Notes: generated from the sequence alone by a model not told the origin. Counted from the stretch's first letter, positions 57,101 through 60,540 are shown. The stretch is 64,000 nucleotides of DNA from Margaritifera margaritifera (GCA_029931535.1 JAQPZY010001346.1:868001-932000); one strand, 5' to 3'. A program made the numbers and translations.

Positions 57101-59469
57101 ACCTAAAACTCAATGTCAGAGTGCTGACTATCAACTTGTTTATAGGAGCGCAACTAAATACAAAGTTTTGCCAAAATTCATTTTACAAGTCATTGTGTCC
57201 ATAAGCTCAATGACATACAACACGAGGCACAGGTGGACCCAAGATTAATGCTCATCTGGCTAATAGCCAAATTCAAGAGCAATTGGTCAAGAAATCTGGA
57301 TATGTAGGATACTTTCTGTAGAAACTGCTTCCAATACTGTTGATTGCTAACGTTATAAAAATAATTGTTTCAAATTTGTCTAGTTTCTGGATCTTCATCC
57401 ATATCTGATGGCTAATCAGCATCATTTGTCTAATATTGAAAGGCCTTTATCCCTGGATGCTTTCTGTCATAGTTGGTTAAATTGTGTTGAGTGCCTTCTG
57501 AAATAAAGTTCTAAAAATCTTTTTCTATTTTTGTTTAATGGTGACAATATCTGATGGTGGATCAACATTATTTGTATAAATTTGAAAGGCCTTCAAGTTA
57601 TGACACTTTCTGTCAAATTTGGTGAAATTCTGAATAGTGTTGTTTTTAAGAAGATGTTTCTGTTAAATGTTTTTTTTAGCAGAAGTTATTAAAGGCTTTT
57701 TATATTTAGTAGCCATATTTAATGACAGATTGGTATCATTTGTAGAAATTAAGCTGTGTAAATGTTTTTCTATTTTACTAATGGTGGCCATACATGATGG
57801 TGGATCAACATCATTTGTATAAATTTGCATGGTCTTCAAGCTGGGACACCTATCAAATTTGGTGAAATTCTGAAAAGTAGTTTTTGAGAAGTTATTAAAG
57901 GTTTTTTATTTTTAGTAATGGCAGTCATATTTGATGGCAGAATGGCATCATATGTAAAATATAAAAGCCATTTAATTAAGCCAGGATGCTTTCTGTCAAA
58001 TTTGGTCAGATTTTGTTGAGTGGTTTTTGATAAGAAATCTTTCAAATCATTTTCTATTTTTTGTAACAGTGGCCTTATTTGATGGTGGATTGGCATCATT
58101 TGTAAAAATCTGAAAGCCCTCTGTGCCAGGATGCTTTCTGTCAAATTTGGCCAAATTATACTGAGCAGTTTTTGAAAAGTAGTGGTTTAAAGGTATTTTT
58201 AATTTTAGCAATGGCAGATGGTTATCATTTGTACAAATCTAAAAGCCCTTGATGCCAGGATGCTATCAAATTTGGTCAAATTCTGTTGAACAGTTTTTGA
58301 GAAGTCATTAAAATAGTTTTCATATTTTTAGTAATGGTGGTCACATTTGATGGTTGATTGGCATCATTTATATAAAACTGATACATAGTTCATATGCCTA
58401 TGGATTTACATTTTGTCAAGGACTATTCAACGAGTTTTCAAGGACTTCCAAACATTTTCAACAGCATATCTACCTACCATAGGAAAGAGACGAGGATGTT
58501 TTAAATTTCTTTAGCATGACACCCCAGCAAAGAGATTCTACTCCATCTGAAAATGACCAGTGTCTTGTGCATCATTTGATCTGCCTAATTTTATTCCATT
58601 TAATTTATTTATGCATTATTTTTGGAAACTATGTCAATAAGAAGAATTCTGAATTTAAACAGTGATATATTGTTCAATTTTAACATTTTGTATTTCATCA
58701 GATAAATTAAAGGAGCTTTTCAACAAATTCAAAGACTTTTTCAAAGATAAAATCAACTTTTCCTCATATTCCAGGATTTTTCAAGGCTGTACAAACCATG
58801 TTAAAGCTCTCTATGACAGAATGCTGAGCTGTTTTTGAGAATACTGGTAAGCCCTTTGAAGGTTTATCTACATTTAGTAACAGCAGCCTTTTTTGATTAT
58901 GGGTTGGTATAATGTAAACAATTTGATACACCTTCATGCCTGGGTGCTTTCTTTCTTTAGCCAAATTCTGTGGAGCAGTTTTTGAGAAGAAGTTATCTCA
59001 AGGTTTCTCTATATATGCTGACAGTGGCCATATTGTATGACAGATTGGCATCCATTAAACAAATCGTAAAGGTCTTCATGCTAGAAAGATCATGTGCAAA
59101 TGGTCGGACATCTTTTATACTAAAACTATGGTCTAATATGAAAAAATTATTCTCTATGTTACAAAATAAAGTTCTCATATTCAAAACTTAGCCAGTATTA
59201 ATAATGATTTTTAAAATGTAAAATTCATTTTCAAACTGATAATAATCCTTAACAACAGAAATTGTTATTATTATTATTAGTATTCAAACTAAAAGGCCAA
59301 TTAAAATCTGAGTGAATAATTCTTTTTTCATAAATTGATTTTCCTTTATAATTTATAATTCATTAATTTTTATTATAACAATTTAATTTATAATACTTGT
59401 ACTGAATAATTCAAGCTCACCTCCAGTCATTAAAAACTGTGTTGAGCATTTGTGTAGAAGATATTTTGC
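8631..59469 (-). CDS. RNF213: RNF213-like E3 ubiquitin ligase, C-terminal part (9 exons, 5' end outside window)
   Basis: Nine minus-strand exons (59469-59421, 56512-56450, 49298-49130, 37931-37718, 34768-34694, 24636-24445, 22001-21912, 10298-10099, 8778-8631) join without a phase conflict to 1200 nt, giving 399 residues and a TAA stop. The order of motifs matches what I know of the RNF213 C-terminus: the LLP segment, the LANCNYSFEVGKGT segment, MVYRAQYTNVTVF, a helical LDNLDIAISFLKSIGG segment, and a terminal TFPDGVLSKFCVATW segment. RNF213 is a giant cytosolic AAA+ E3 ubiquitin ligase linked in vertebrates to lipid-droplet biology and antimicrobial defence. Its AAA core, RING and RZ finger would lie upstream, outside this window. 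Only the region C-terminal to the E3 module is seen here, so catalytic competence cannot be judged. The exon structure is seen directly; the identity is by family resemblance. Confidence 0.88.
9226..9327. mobile_element. hAT-type MITE (102 bases) with perfect 8-base target duplication
   Basis: The ends are CAGGGGTGTCAAACTCAT and, inverted, CAGGGTGTGAAACATATGG, with a second inner match GGCGGGCCAGA. TTCTATAC is present exactly at 9218-9225 and 9328-9335. The inside is mostly (AAT)n-like. It lies in the last intron of the RNF213-like gene. Confidence 0.93.
10099..10298 (-). CDS. RNF213: RNF213-like exon h
   Basis: This exon is 200 nt, 66 codons plus two bases, with acceptor TTTGTTTGCAG and donor AACAA|GTAAGT. 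It encodes a helical segment (EQFHKQLSAVLHEQMMNFLQ, then DLLVELMFECIILVI) and an acidic linker, DAEDYVDAEDN. The AA left at the donor combines with G of the last exon to give Lys, which shows that the ATG-initiated frame seen here is internal and not a start. Confidence 0.85.
11024..12424 (+). mobile_element. hAT-like DNA transposon, copy C (about 1400 bases), interrupted
   Basis: The left end CATACTTGCCATATTCC and the subterminal GACTCAAAAAGTGTGTTTTG match copy A. The right subterminal (12330-12420) matches 17540-17635. About 11490-12095 is a partial copy of the element at 32865-33633, so copy C was invaded later. The right terminus has decayed (GGCATTGATT). Confidence 0.65.
11490..12095 (+). 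mobile_element. Partial copy of the 32865-33633 element, nested in copy C
   Basis: Shares ATGTCTCTGTTGGCAC-like, GCAATGGCCAAA, TTCAAGGTTAAAGTCAC-like, AAATTCCATGGTGCAG and AATCTGGAGGGTG in the same order. The left terminus is missing; the right end is near GATCATAGGTGCACATCA. Confidence 0.65.
12664..12731. repeat. (AT)n microsatellite, 68 bases
   Basis: Uninterrupted AT dinucleotide tract. Confidence 0.95.
13148..13270. mobile_element. hAT-type MITE (123 bases) with 8-base target duplication
   Basis: The ends are CAGTGGTTCTCAAA and, inverted, CAGTGGTTCTCAAAC. The flanks GTCTAAGC (13140-13147) and GTCCAAGC (13271-13278) are an 8-base duplication with one change. Non-coding. Confidence 0.88.
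13376..13642. repeat. Two consecutive fold-back (hairpin) units
   Basis: 13376-13460: left arm CTCTCTGTTGGTCAGTTTGT and CCAGTTTTACC, right arm GGTAAAACTG and CTGACCAAACAACTGGGAGA. 13501-13642: arms containing TCTGTTGGTC and TCTGTCAGTATTGCC pair imperfectly with GACATACTGACTGAGCAACC and AGAGAGAAACTGAGAG around an inner GATCCAGA/TCTGGATC palindrome. Confidence 0.65.
13690..14600 (-). mobile_element. Diverged inverse relative of the pogo-like MITE at 44368-45850
   Basis: The inverse complement of 14380-14480 shares GGCATGCACA, CACCAAACAATGT and ATCAGTTA in order with 44730-44815. 13895-13925 shares GTGCACAAAGCATAATTT with the inverse complement of 45560-45590. The borders are not defined. Confidence 0.4.
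15130..15640 (-). pseudogene. hAT-like transposase remnant of copy A
   Basis: The minus strand has a KCSSRGNILFFAHTADTILT-type segment (15609-15540), aligned in another frame with the finger segment of copy B, and further on the decayed counterpart of the C-terminal segment of copy B (15250-15140). Frameshifts and loss of the middle make it dead. Confidence 0.55.
15700..17015 (+). mobile_element. Second hAT-type element nested inside copy A (borders approximate)
   Basis: This block is absent from copies B and C at the corresponding point. It carries on the plus strand a transposase tail (next entry) opposite in direction to copy A's own remnant. The termini could not be fixed by eye. Confidence 0.5.
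16370..16625 (+). pseudogene. hAT transposase C-terminal remnant
   Basis: The plus strand reads DELRLEEYWRAVSNLKNPAT then KFELSCRLCVVVMLLPDSNA and DTERTFSILRKIK before a stop. PxSNAD-x-ERTFS is the canonical hAT C-terminal dimerisation motif. Downstream, out of frame, an S-L-L-S-V-K-L-like segment follows. The N-terminal and catalytic regions are not present. Confidence 0.72.
17741..18721. other. Intron sequence, nothing recognised
   Basis: AT-rich sequence between the T1 remnant and the pogo-like copy, with a G-rich stretch near 17800-17835. Confidence 0.3.
18724..20259 (+). mobile_element. pogo-like non-autonomous transposon, copy 1 (1536 bases)
   Basis: The terminal inverted repeats start CACCGCTCCCTCGATAACTC and match for 21 bases. 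TA flanks both ends (18722-18723, 20260-20261). Subterminal direct motifs (GGATAACTCGCGAACCCACT on the left, CGGTAACTCGCGCCCTCGCT on the right) repeat the TAACTCG core and may be transposase-binding sites. It is rich in intact CpG relative to copy 2. The 80-codon ORF at 19851-20093 is not conserved in copy 2, and no transposase is recognised. Confidence 0.87.
20680..21175. repeat. Diverged tandem array, family T1
   Basis: Units carry GTGATCTTGACCCTTAAGAT, ATGACCTTGACCTTGAGGAT, AGTTATAGAATGG and the (AAT)n run 20997-21016. Collinear with 32400-32864. Confidence 0.7.
21912..22001 (-). CDS. RNF213: RNF213-like exon g
   Basis: This exon is 90 nt, 30 codons, phase 0 at both ends, with acceptor TATCTACAG and donor CAG|GTTTGT. 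It reads AQQICQYRHAKSLWLLLSLE then KTKMIAFHNQ. It fills the position where RNF213 has a helix with a Cys-Gln-x-x-His pattern and a Leu/Trp-rich stretch. A minus-strand frame runs on into both flanking introns, so the splice sites, not frame length, define the exon. Confidence 0.82.
22002..23014. other. Intron sequence between exons f and g, little recognised
   Basis: Apart from a T3-like fragment near 22550-22640 I see only AT-rich sequence and short palindromic stretches such as 22365-22440. Confidence 0.3.
23015..23645. repeat. Diverged tandem array, family T2 (about 150-base unit)
   Basis: Units carry CTTTCAGTCA, TGACCTTGACC, TCAATAGGCTTCTT, AAGCCATCCACAAAGTTTGG and a GTGATGTAGAACTAAT block. 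It ends with a (GATG)n run at 23586-23602 and AGCTCTGCTTTATGGTGGGT, TATAAAAA. The same ending is at 4020-4062 and 36730-36770, so this is a defined terminus. Confidence 0.7.
23815..23994 (-). mobile_element. Fragment of the pogo-like family of 18724-20259, inverted
   Basis: The end GGGAGCACTG followed by TA (23995-23996) matches the family terminus. GCGATATATGAAA-like, AAATGGGATCCA, ATTATAAGCAGGTTCGCAAG and TTATC are collinear with the inverted left end of copy 1. Only about 180 bases are recognisable. Confidence 0.6.
24445..24636 (-). CDS. RNF213: RNF213-like exon f
   Basis: This exon is 192 nt, 64 codons, phase 0 at both ends, with acceptor CTCTCCCAG and donor AAG|GTGATA. It encodes a helical segment, HSLPDLCQALDNLDIAISFL, followed by KSIGGNP and an acidic and Met-rich tail. 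This helix-loop pattern (FLxxxGGxP) corresponds to the helical repeat-like C-terminal domain of RNF213. Confidence 0.88.
25170..25800. repeat. Diverged tandem repeat, family T6, with an ERE-like palindrome
   Basis: Blocks at about 25205-25330, 25390-25520 and 25570-25700 share ATGAATC(A/T)AC(A/C)T, AAAGTTTGA/AAACTTTGG-like and GGTCAAAGTGACC/GGTCACAATGACC segments. 25431-25445 is the perfect palindrome AGGTCACAATGACCT. Confidence 0.5.
25850..26430. repeat. Dispersed repeat family T5, copy 1
   Basis: Collinear with 56630-57235 over about 550 bases. It begins after a C-rich tract (25854-25873) and GACTGATGCTCTACTAAC. The plus-strand frame at 25970-26248 has no counterpart in the other copy and is judged accidental. 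Confidence 0.6.
26445..27255. mobile_element. Possible small DNA transposon (about 810 bases)
   Basis: The left segment CCAACCCTAATAAGACC and the inverted right segment CCAACCCTTATGATTTG, plus partly matching subterminal sequence around a CATAAGTC/GTAAGTCCATAA motif, suggest inverted ends. No target duplication is clear. The minus-strand ORF at 26699-26965 is unrecognised. Confidence 0.35.
27267..28694 (-). mobile_element. hAT-like DNA transposon, copy B (1428 bases), internally deleted
   Basis: The ends CATACCTGCC and GGCAGGTATG are perfect 10-base inverted repeats. It is collinear with copy A (14808-17640) in the opposite orientation. It retains the transposase N- and C-termini on the plus strand with the middle deleted. 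No clear target duplication remains. Confidence 0.78.
27883..28381 (+). pseudogene. hAT-like transposase, N-terminal finger and C-terminal dimerisation motif
   Basis: 27883-28098 encodes a frame containing KFQNSWTEFDFVKHSSKWEH then FFCTHCKHHIDVSHSGVYD, a Cys-x(2)-Cys...His arrangement like a BED- or KIAA1586-type zinc finger. 28124-28381, in another frame, gives TLPYINADAERSVSMMRKIQ then a Leu-x-Asn-x(2)-Ile-x-Ser segment, the hAT dimerisation motif. The catalytic core between them is missing, so the product cannot transpose DNA. Confidence 0.68.
28790..29405. repeat. Family T4 array, left of the LINE insertion
   Basis: About four units carry GAGCACCATTTTCATT, AGACCAACTA-like, a TGTCAATATGACCATC-like block, AGAAGTAGTGATAACAAGAT and TTTCAAGATGG. 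The array resumes at 30885-31075 after the LINE. Confidence 0.7.
29406..30884 (-). mobile_element. 5'-truncated LINE, reverse transcriptase and C-terminal part
   Basis: The minus strand starts at QSAGVDNIPAELVQAGG (about 30884-30840), then GKWTTPWTQSLIMTLPKKKE, AEEQAGFRAGSITTEQIFNL and HVFIDFKKAFDKVWHAALW. After a frame change comes LRFADDIDGLAGDEEEME (30215), then SIFLYACETWTLTAELERR and YRRILKISYLDHVSNAEVC (29860-29750), then a basic tail. FADD is the RT catalytic motif. At least three frame changes make it dead. A T12-rich run at 29408-29419 is the poly(A) tail on the minus strand. It is inserted in T4 repeat sequence. The clade may be RTE-like, but I am not sure. Confidence 0.88.
31080..31340 (-). 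pseudogene. hAT transposase C-terminal remnant of another subfamily
   Basis: On the minus strand from about 31320 the sequence reads AVCERGFSA, a stop, then IRNGLNSKIVKRLIM, RQLEGESYENFDF. The Cys-Glu-Arg-Gly-Phe-Ser motif and following Arg-Asn-x-Leu segment are typical of the hAT C-terminus in KIAA1586/ZNF862-like transposases. Stops show it is dead. The rest of 31340-32190 shows nothing I recognise. Confidence 0.5.
32190..32390. repeat. Family T4 end fragment
   Basis: Contains TTTTCATTTAGGTCCAACTA, ATGGCAATGCTCCCAGTAGT, GACGGACGTCAGACAACAGA and ATGACCAGTAAAGCTAAAAA, matching the 3' block of 38520-38690. Confidence 0.6.
32400..32864. repeat. Diverged tandem array, family T1, left part
   Basis: Three units of about 150 bases can be followed, each starting near TGACCTTGACCTT (32407, 32558, 32711 with CATT) and continuing to an AGTTATAGAG(T/C)-like block. 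Each unit carries the direct repeat AGGTCAAGGTCA on the minus strand. Confidence 0.75.
32865..33633 (+). mobile_element. Non-coding DNA element (769 bases) with 6-base target duplication TATATG
   Basis: The ends are CAGTGTTGTACATGG on the left and, inverted, CAGTGTCGCACATAGG on the right. TATATG flanks both ends (32859-32864, 33634-33639) and the T1 unit reads through the insertion point. A diverged partial copy lies at about 11490-12095. No ORF is recognised, so it is non-autonomous; the superfamily is unproven but the CAGTG end fits hAT. Confidence 0.75.
33640..34125. repeat. Diverged tandem array, family T1 (about 150-base unit), right part
   Basis: Units contain GTGACCTTGACCTTGAAGA, a CCCAATGTGGTATG block, CTAGTAATGATATAC, AAGTTTTATTCCTTGATCT and GGCTCTAAAGTTACAGAGTG. 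It continues the array at 32400-32864; the element at 32865-33633 splits one unit. Confidence 0.75.
34126..34693. other. Intron sequence after exon e, nothing recognised
   Basis: No repeat ends or coding signal seen between the T1 array and exon e. Confidence 0.3.
34694..34768 (-). CDS. RNF213: RNF213-like exon e
   Basis: This exon is 75 nt, 25 codons, phase 0 at both ends, with acceptor GTTATTCAG and donor CAG|GTGAGA. It reads ITLMVYRAQYTNVTVF then RKLQEKIPQ. The start of the exon resembles the short beta element with a VYR motif that follows the Gly-rich block in RNF213. It could be skipped without a frameshift. Confidence 0.82.
34769..35984. other. Intron sequence, nothing recognised
   Basis: This is AT-rich intron sequence between exons d and e. 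No repeat borders or exon-like segments with both splice sites were found. Confidence 0.3.
35985..36775. repeat. T3 units followed by T2 units
   Basis: 35985-36400 has T3 features (AGTAACAACAGCCATAATGG, GATGCTTTCTGTGAAATTTG). 36415-36775 has T2 features (TTTTTCTTCTTTCA, ATGACTTTGACC, TCAATAGGCTT, CCATCCACAAAGTTTGGT) and ends CATAATATGCTCCACTTTAT. The two families adjoin head to tail. Confidence 0.6.
36985..37612 (+). mobile_element. 5'-truncated LINE 3' end, related to the LINE at 43640-47235
   Basis: A degenerate plus-strand reading gives VPVYLRNIFQ, NLRSVTVKNIS, NSFQYSGAIIWNII and KEINDSS, collinear with the C-terminal domain of the LINE at 46668-46860. The tail ends TAAATAGTCTTTATTACTAT followed by a (TTA)n microsatellite (37558-37612), like the tail at 47210-47232. 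Confidence 0.68.
37718..37931 (-). CDS. RNF213: RNF213-like exon d
   Basis: This exon is 214 nt: one base completing the split Ser codon, then 71 codons ending exactly at GAG|GTAAAT (phase 0). The acceptor is preceded by a long T-rich tract ending CTCAAAG. Its core reads LISYHPEQDILPLVLANCNY, then EVGKGTTIEYNFTNLERQ and DRFLFGKSWIDVE. It is the most diagnostic exon for the RNF213 assignment, with the conserved block of Leu-Pro-Leu, Cys-Asn-Tyr and Gly-x-Gly-Thr. Confidence 0.9.
38325..38690. repeat. Dispersed repeat family T4, copy ending AGTAGAGCTAAAAA
   Basis: The blocks AAGATGGCCACTGTGGCAGT, GATGTCAAATTGGCACCATT and TTTCATTTAGGATCAAC are followed by ACAACAGATGAAAGGCCACC and GTGACCAGTAGAGCTAAAAA. 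The same series is seen at 28790-29405, 30885-31075 and 32190-32390. It is a non-coding mobile repeat with a conserved end. Confidence 0.65.
38855..40343 (+). mobile_element. pogo-like non-autonomous transposon, copy 2 (1489 bases)
   Basis: The left end CACCACTCCCTCGATAACTC and the inverted right end CACCTCTCCCTCGATAACTC enclose sequence collinear with 18724-20259 in the same orientation. TA precedes the left end (38853-38854); the right flank is CA, consistent with a decayed TA. Compared with copy 1, many CpG sites are TpG or CpA. No transposase is encoded. Confidence 0.85.
40365..41567 (-). pseudogene. gag-like gene of the LTR retrotransposon, broken
   Basis: It starts MSSNVENFVSN at 41567, continues through a DEFFELARHSDL helix, is interrupted by the CT microsatellite and its duplication at 41042-41221, then resumes as VFQEKEVD, EYWTLLLQSVPIGKAREVY, DYDLVKEYILKGYELVPEAY and VEFAREKDQLFDKWC. 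The KAREVY and YELVPEAYR-type helices are a capsid/SCAN-like gag core. A stop occurs just before the FLHFEP segment, and further frame changes follow near 40610. It cannot make a normal product. No protease or RT follows. Confidence 0.68.
41042..41221. repeat. (CT)n microsatellites in a 61-base tandem duplication
   Basis: A block starting GGCCAGTTCTAATTCTTTAA occurs at 41042 and again at 41103, each followed by TTTCCC and a CT run. The second run continues to 41221, about 80 bases. Confidence 0.9.
41711..41730 (-). promoter_or_regulatory. Primer-binding site resembling that for tRNA-Pro
   Basis: The minus strand reads TGGGGGCCATTCCGGGATTT, five bases after the LTR end. It matches most positions of the tRNA-Pro-type primer-binding site known from vertebrate gammaretroviruses, with differences in the middle. 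The position after the LTR and before gag supports the call. Confidence 0.6.
42460..43639. other. Intron sequence with unclear content
   Basis: This stretch lies between the LTR element and the recognisable start of the LINE. A 102-codon plus-strand frame at 42892-43200 has no recognisable domain. It may contain the decayed 5' part of the LINE or of the LTR element; I cannot decide. Confidence 0.3.
43640..47235 (+). mobile_element. LINE (non-LTR retrotransposon) interrupted by a pogo-like MITE
   Basis: RT motifs appear on the plus strand in order: a TKATGLDNIR-like block near 43930, KLAKVTTIHKPGSKEDVNNY then KPISILPTLSKLLEKH (44060-44170), RRAFDLVDHDILINKFN (44320-44365), then after the insertion DWFTSYLTKRTECVKING and GSILGPLL (45870-46000), and a C-terminal domain ending SFKYSGPQMWNRIPKEI (46780-46850). 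The tail ends AAACAAGTCCTTATTACTAT at about 47210-47232. Several stops and frameshifts make it dead. The overall look is CR1/L2-like, but the clade is not certain. Its 5' part, including any endonuclease, is missing or unrecognisable. Confidence 0.82.
44368..45850 (+). mobile_element. pogo-like MITE (1483 bases) inserted in the LINE, TA target duplication
   Basis: The left end CAGTGAAACCCTGCTATAAC and the inverted right end CAGAAAAACCCTGCTGTAGC are flanked by TA at 44366-44367 and 45851-45852. No transposase motifs remain. Removing the element with one TA rejoins the LINE reading frame between NKFNI and YQCDS, which confirms both borders. A diverged relative in inverse orientation seems to lie at about 13690-14600. 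Confidence 0.88.
47236..47689. other. Intron sequence, nothing recognised
   Basis: This is AT-rich sequence between the LINE tail and the 47-base repeat array. No coding or repeat signal was identified. Confidence 0.3.
47690..48465. repeat. Diverged tandem repeat with an approximately 47-base period
   Basis: The unit centres on TGCCCTTGCAGTGTCATA, then CTTGCCTC and TCAAGCCATTAGAGAT. It is clearest at 48235-48440, where four units follow each other at 46-49 bases. Further left the units are more decayed but still show CCCTTGCAGTGTCA at 47947, 48071 and 48242. It is non-coding. Confidence 0.7.
49130..49298 (-). CDS. RNF213: RNF213-like exon c
   Basis: This exon is 169 nt, with acceptor TTTTTACAG and donor AGAAG|GTAACA. 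It contains the segment TPVSHLLPTASEAGQG followed by a helix with FLFQKQNDFLDNYY. The pattern TP-x(2)-LLP, then a helix containing QN, is what I expect for RNF213 C-terminal regions. The final two bases, AG, join T of the next exon to give Ser. The next intron, about 11.2 kb, holds the split LINE, the LTR element and a pogo-like copy. Confidence 0.88.
49299..50523. other. Intron sequence, nothing recognised
   Basis: This is unique-looking AT-rich intron sequence between exon c and the pogo-like element. A plus-strand frame at 50151-50378 has no similarity that I recognise and lacks exon-like borders. Confidence 0.3.
50524..52061 (+). mobile_element. pogo-like DNA transposon (1538 bases) with TA target duplication
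   Basis: The terminal inverted repeats are CAGTCCTACCCACTTAT on the left and, inverted, CAGTCCTACCCGTTTAT on the right, with TA at 50522-50523 and 52062-52063. TA duplication and a CAG terminus fit the pogo/Tigger branch of Tc1-mariner. Near the left end the motif TTATGTCGACAAG recurs many times, including a tandem pair of about 70-base units at 50720-50865. It retains only the transposase N-terminus, so it is non-autonomous. Confidence 0.88.
51129..51300 (+). pseudogene. pogo/Tigger-type transposase N-terminus (CENP-B-like helix-turn-helix)
   Basis: Starting at an internal Met, the frame reads ATNGSVKRRLNLQSLETKYL then AVKDVERGASHKYVCENFSL and KHNTLSGWMINQK. This is the CENP-B N-type DNA-binding fold: a basic start, a KDVE-x-G turn, the recognition helix and a terminal Ser-x-Trp. 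It would bind the element's terminal repeats. The frame then runs into a T-rich/A-rich stretch at 51308-51372 and the catalytic DDD domain is absent. Confidence 0.8.
52065..52225 (-). repeat. tRNA-derived SINE fragment
   Basis: The minus strand from 52222 reads GTTGCTTAATGGTTAGCATA (box-A like), an ACTCGTAACGG anticodon-arm-like stretch and GGTTTGAATTC (box-B like), followed by a CTTTGCCCAATGTC-like segment on the plus strand in the tail. This order is typical of tRNA-headed SINEs known from molluscs and other invertebrates. The arms do not pair as in a functional tRNA. Confidence 0.55.
52724..52989. repeat. Compound (GA)n satellite with regularly spaced GGACAGA interruptions, about 265 bases
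   Basis: (GA)n runs are broken at intervals by GATGGACAGA, GACGGACAGA or AGTACAGA. All six frames are open through much of it, producing Arg/Glu-rich or Leu/Ser-rich ORFs that should not be taken as proteins. Confidence 0.95.
53132..53179. repeat. (AT)n microsatellite, followed by (AC)n at about 53218-53234
   Basis: This is a pure TA tract of 48 bases, followed 40 bases later by CACACACACACACA grading into (CATA)n. Confidence 0.95.
53570..53830 (+). pseudogene. hAT transposase C-terminal remnant
   Basis: The plus strand reads TLPHSNADNENALSIQRKIQ and then, across a stop, sequence continuing HHLLSV-like and ending near a CATFK-like segment. The order Leu-Pro-x-Ser-Asn-Ala-Asp, then a Glu, Ser and Arg-Lys-Ile is the hAT C-terminal dimerisation motif, here altered (NENALS in place of the usual ERTFS). 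Stops and frame changes make it a dead fragment. It resembles the remnant at 16380-16620 and probably represents the same broad family. Confidence 0.6.
54013..54104. repeat. (AT)n microsatellite, about 92 bases
   Basis: This is an uninterrupted TA dinucleotide tract. It is one of four long AT tracts in the window, the others being 7173-7234, 12664-12731 and 53132-53179. Confidence 0.95.
54105..56449. other. AT-rich intron sequence, nothing recognised
   Basis: This is part of the 7.2 kb intron between exons b and c. There are two short similar blocks near 54590-54720 and 54780-54900 (a motif of ACTTACC, AAATTTAAC/AAAGTTAATC and CAATACATTGGTCATT), so a diverged duplication is possible. No exon with matching phase and no mobile-element termini were seen. 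Confidence 0.3.
56450..56512 (-). CDS. RNF213: RNF213-like exon b
   Basis: This exon is 63 nt, with acceptor GTTTTCAG and donor TTAG|GTAAGT. It encodes ELKRLLDEYAEVWELVKENL, an amphipathic helix, with split codons at both ends. The single base left over joins TG of the next exon to give Val. The downstream intron is about 7.2 kb and holds AT-rich DNA, a hAT remnant, a pogo-like transposon and several microsatellites. Confidence 0.82.
56630..57235. repeat. Dispersed repeat family T5, copy 2
   Basis: The sequence aligns by eye over about 550 bases with 25850-26430: GACTGATGCTCTACT, AATTTCCAGGAAT, AGAAACTCCAACATACCAAA, AACTTGTCTCAGACA, and AATGTCAGAGTGCTGACTAT, in the same order and orientation. 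Both copies are non-coding. This copy has an additional CT/CCCC-rich duplicated stretch at 57045-57100. Confidence 0.6.
57290..59085. repeat. Diverged tandem array, family T3 (about 140-base unit)
   Basis: Repeated blocks carry, in order, GTTTTTGAGAAG, a T-rich stretch, TTTTTAGTAATGG, a (G/T)CCATATTTGATGG variant, TTGGCATCATTTGTA, and GGATGCTTTCTGTCAAATTTGG. At least nine units can be followed, heavily diverged, and 58390-58780 is less regular. The same family occurs at 35985-36400 and as a fragment near 22550-22640. No coding potential is evident; the small ORFs across it are accidental. Confidence 0.7.
59085..59420. other. Intron sequence between exons a and b, nothing recognised
   Basis: AT-rich, with a short (TTA)n run near 59267-59280. 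The next upstream gap, 59470-60269, likewise shows nothing I recognise. Confidence 0.3.
59421..59469 (-). CDS. RNF213: RNF213-like exon a (most upstream exon in window)
   Basis: This exon is 49 nt. The acceptor is a T-rich tract ending TTTTAG and the donor is G|GTGAGC. It reads AKYLLHKCSTQFLMTG plus one base (phase 1), and that base combines with the AT that opens the next exon to give Asp. It is too short to find by length alone. Support comes from the two splice sites, the phase match and RNF213-like content. It begins in phase 0; the preceding exon was not found before the DIRS-type element at about 60.5 kb. Confidence 0.72.
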
Positions 59470-60269
59470 CTAAAAAAAGCTGGTTTCATATATTTCAGTG
59501 TCAAGTATACTATCTCTCTCCAAGTCAGAAATCTACATTTTTCAAGATCTGTGTTGTATATTTTTCACATCAAAAAAATACATATCCCCATACACCCTGT
59601 TTGTCATACCCTTAGAAATCATTACCTTTATCTTCCCAACTAGAAAGTTGCATTAATGTTGTGTAAAATCATCCCAGAGTAATAATATACCTCATTTCTG
59701 CCATGTAGAGATGTCATATAAGCTACTTTGATGAATGGTTATTCCTAAGGGTAGACAGACATATTATTAGATCCTGACATATTCTTAGTTATGTTGATTT
59801 TTGTGCTATGACATAAATACAATATCTAGTGTGTGATTAATTTTAATTGATGTCATTTGGAGCAAGGTTTAATTTACCAATGAAACATAGTTCATTCTTG
59901 AGATGACTTGTTAGCATGGTACTTCATGGTTCAATACGTGCACATAAAAAATACCTTATTAAGGTTGACTATAAATGAATAAACTGAATTAAAAGTAACT
60001 TATAAATATTTTAGCTTAATATATGAATAATGTAGATGGCATTAATTCTTGTTTTATTTTTGATTGCTTTTTCAGTTGCATAAAATTGTTTGATTCATTT
60101 CAAAATGTTTTTGCTATTAATATGCCCCTTTATGGCCTCACAAAACACAAGTTAAAAACAAACTTCATCTATAAAACAAATAATAAAACAAAAAAAATAA
60201 AGTTATAAAAAGATATTACAGACAAAATGACATATAATGTACTATAATCAATGTATCTGTTGCAAATAA

Positions 60270-60540
60270 GTTCTGCTTAGATACCAGATTACCTCATAAT
60301 ATGTGTGGATCTTGCTATGATCAAACTCATAAATCATTTTGATATTATAAGACTACCTAACAAATATAATCAAAATCTGATCAGAAATATTGTTGCTAGT
60401 GTGTTGGCAAGCTCTGCCAATTAGATGCAAGATCACCTCATAAATATGCACAGGTCTTGCTCATAATGTAACTCATCCAACATCTTGATGATATTAATCT
60501 AGTCAGTAAATTTGATTAAAATTGGGTTAGTTAGTTAGTC
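60270..60540. repeat. Two diverged copies of an approximately 145-base repeat
   Basis: Segments near 60280-60390 and 60425-60520 share the order of motifs GATTACCTCATAA / GATCACCTCATAA, a (G/C)ATCTTGCT-like segment, AACTCAT, TTTTGATATTA-like and AATCAAAAT-like sequence. The array stops at a GTTAGTTAGT run next to the YR retrotransposon terminus. Confidence 0.45.

Noticed and set aside
60280..60470. Minus-strand mini-exons (ending TATGAG before GTAATC or GTGATC)
   Set aside because: The two candidates are copies of the same non-coding repeat, and their short content has no RNF213-like match.
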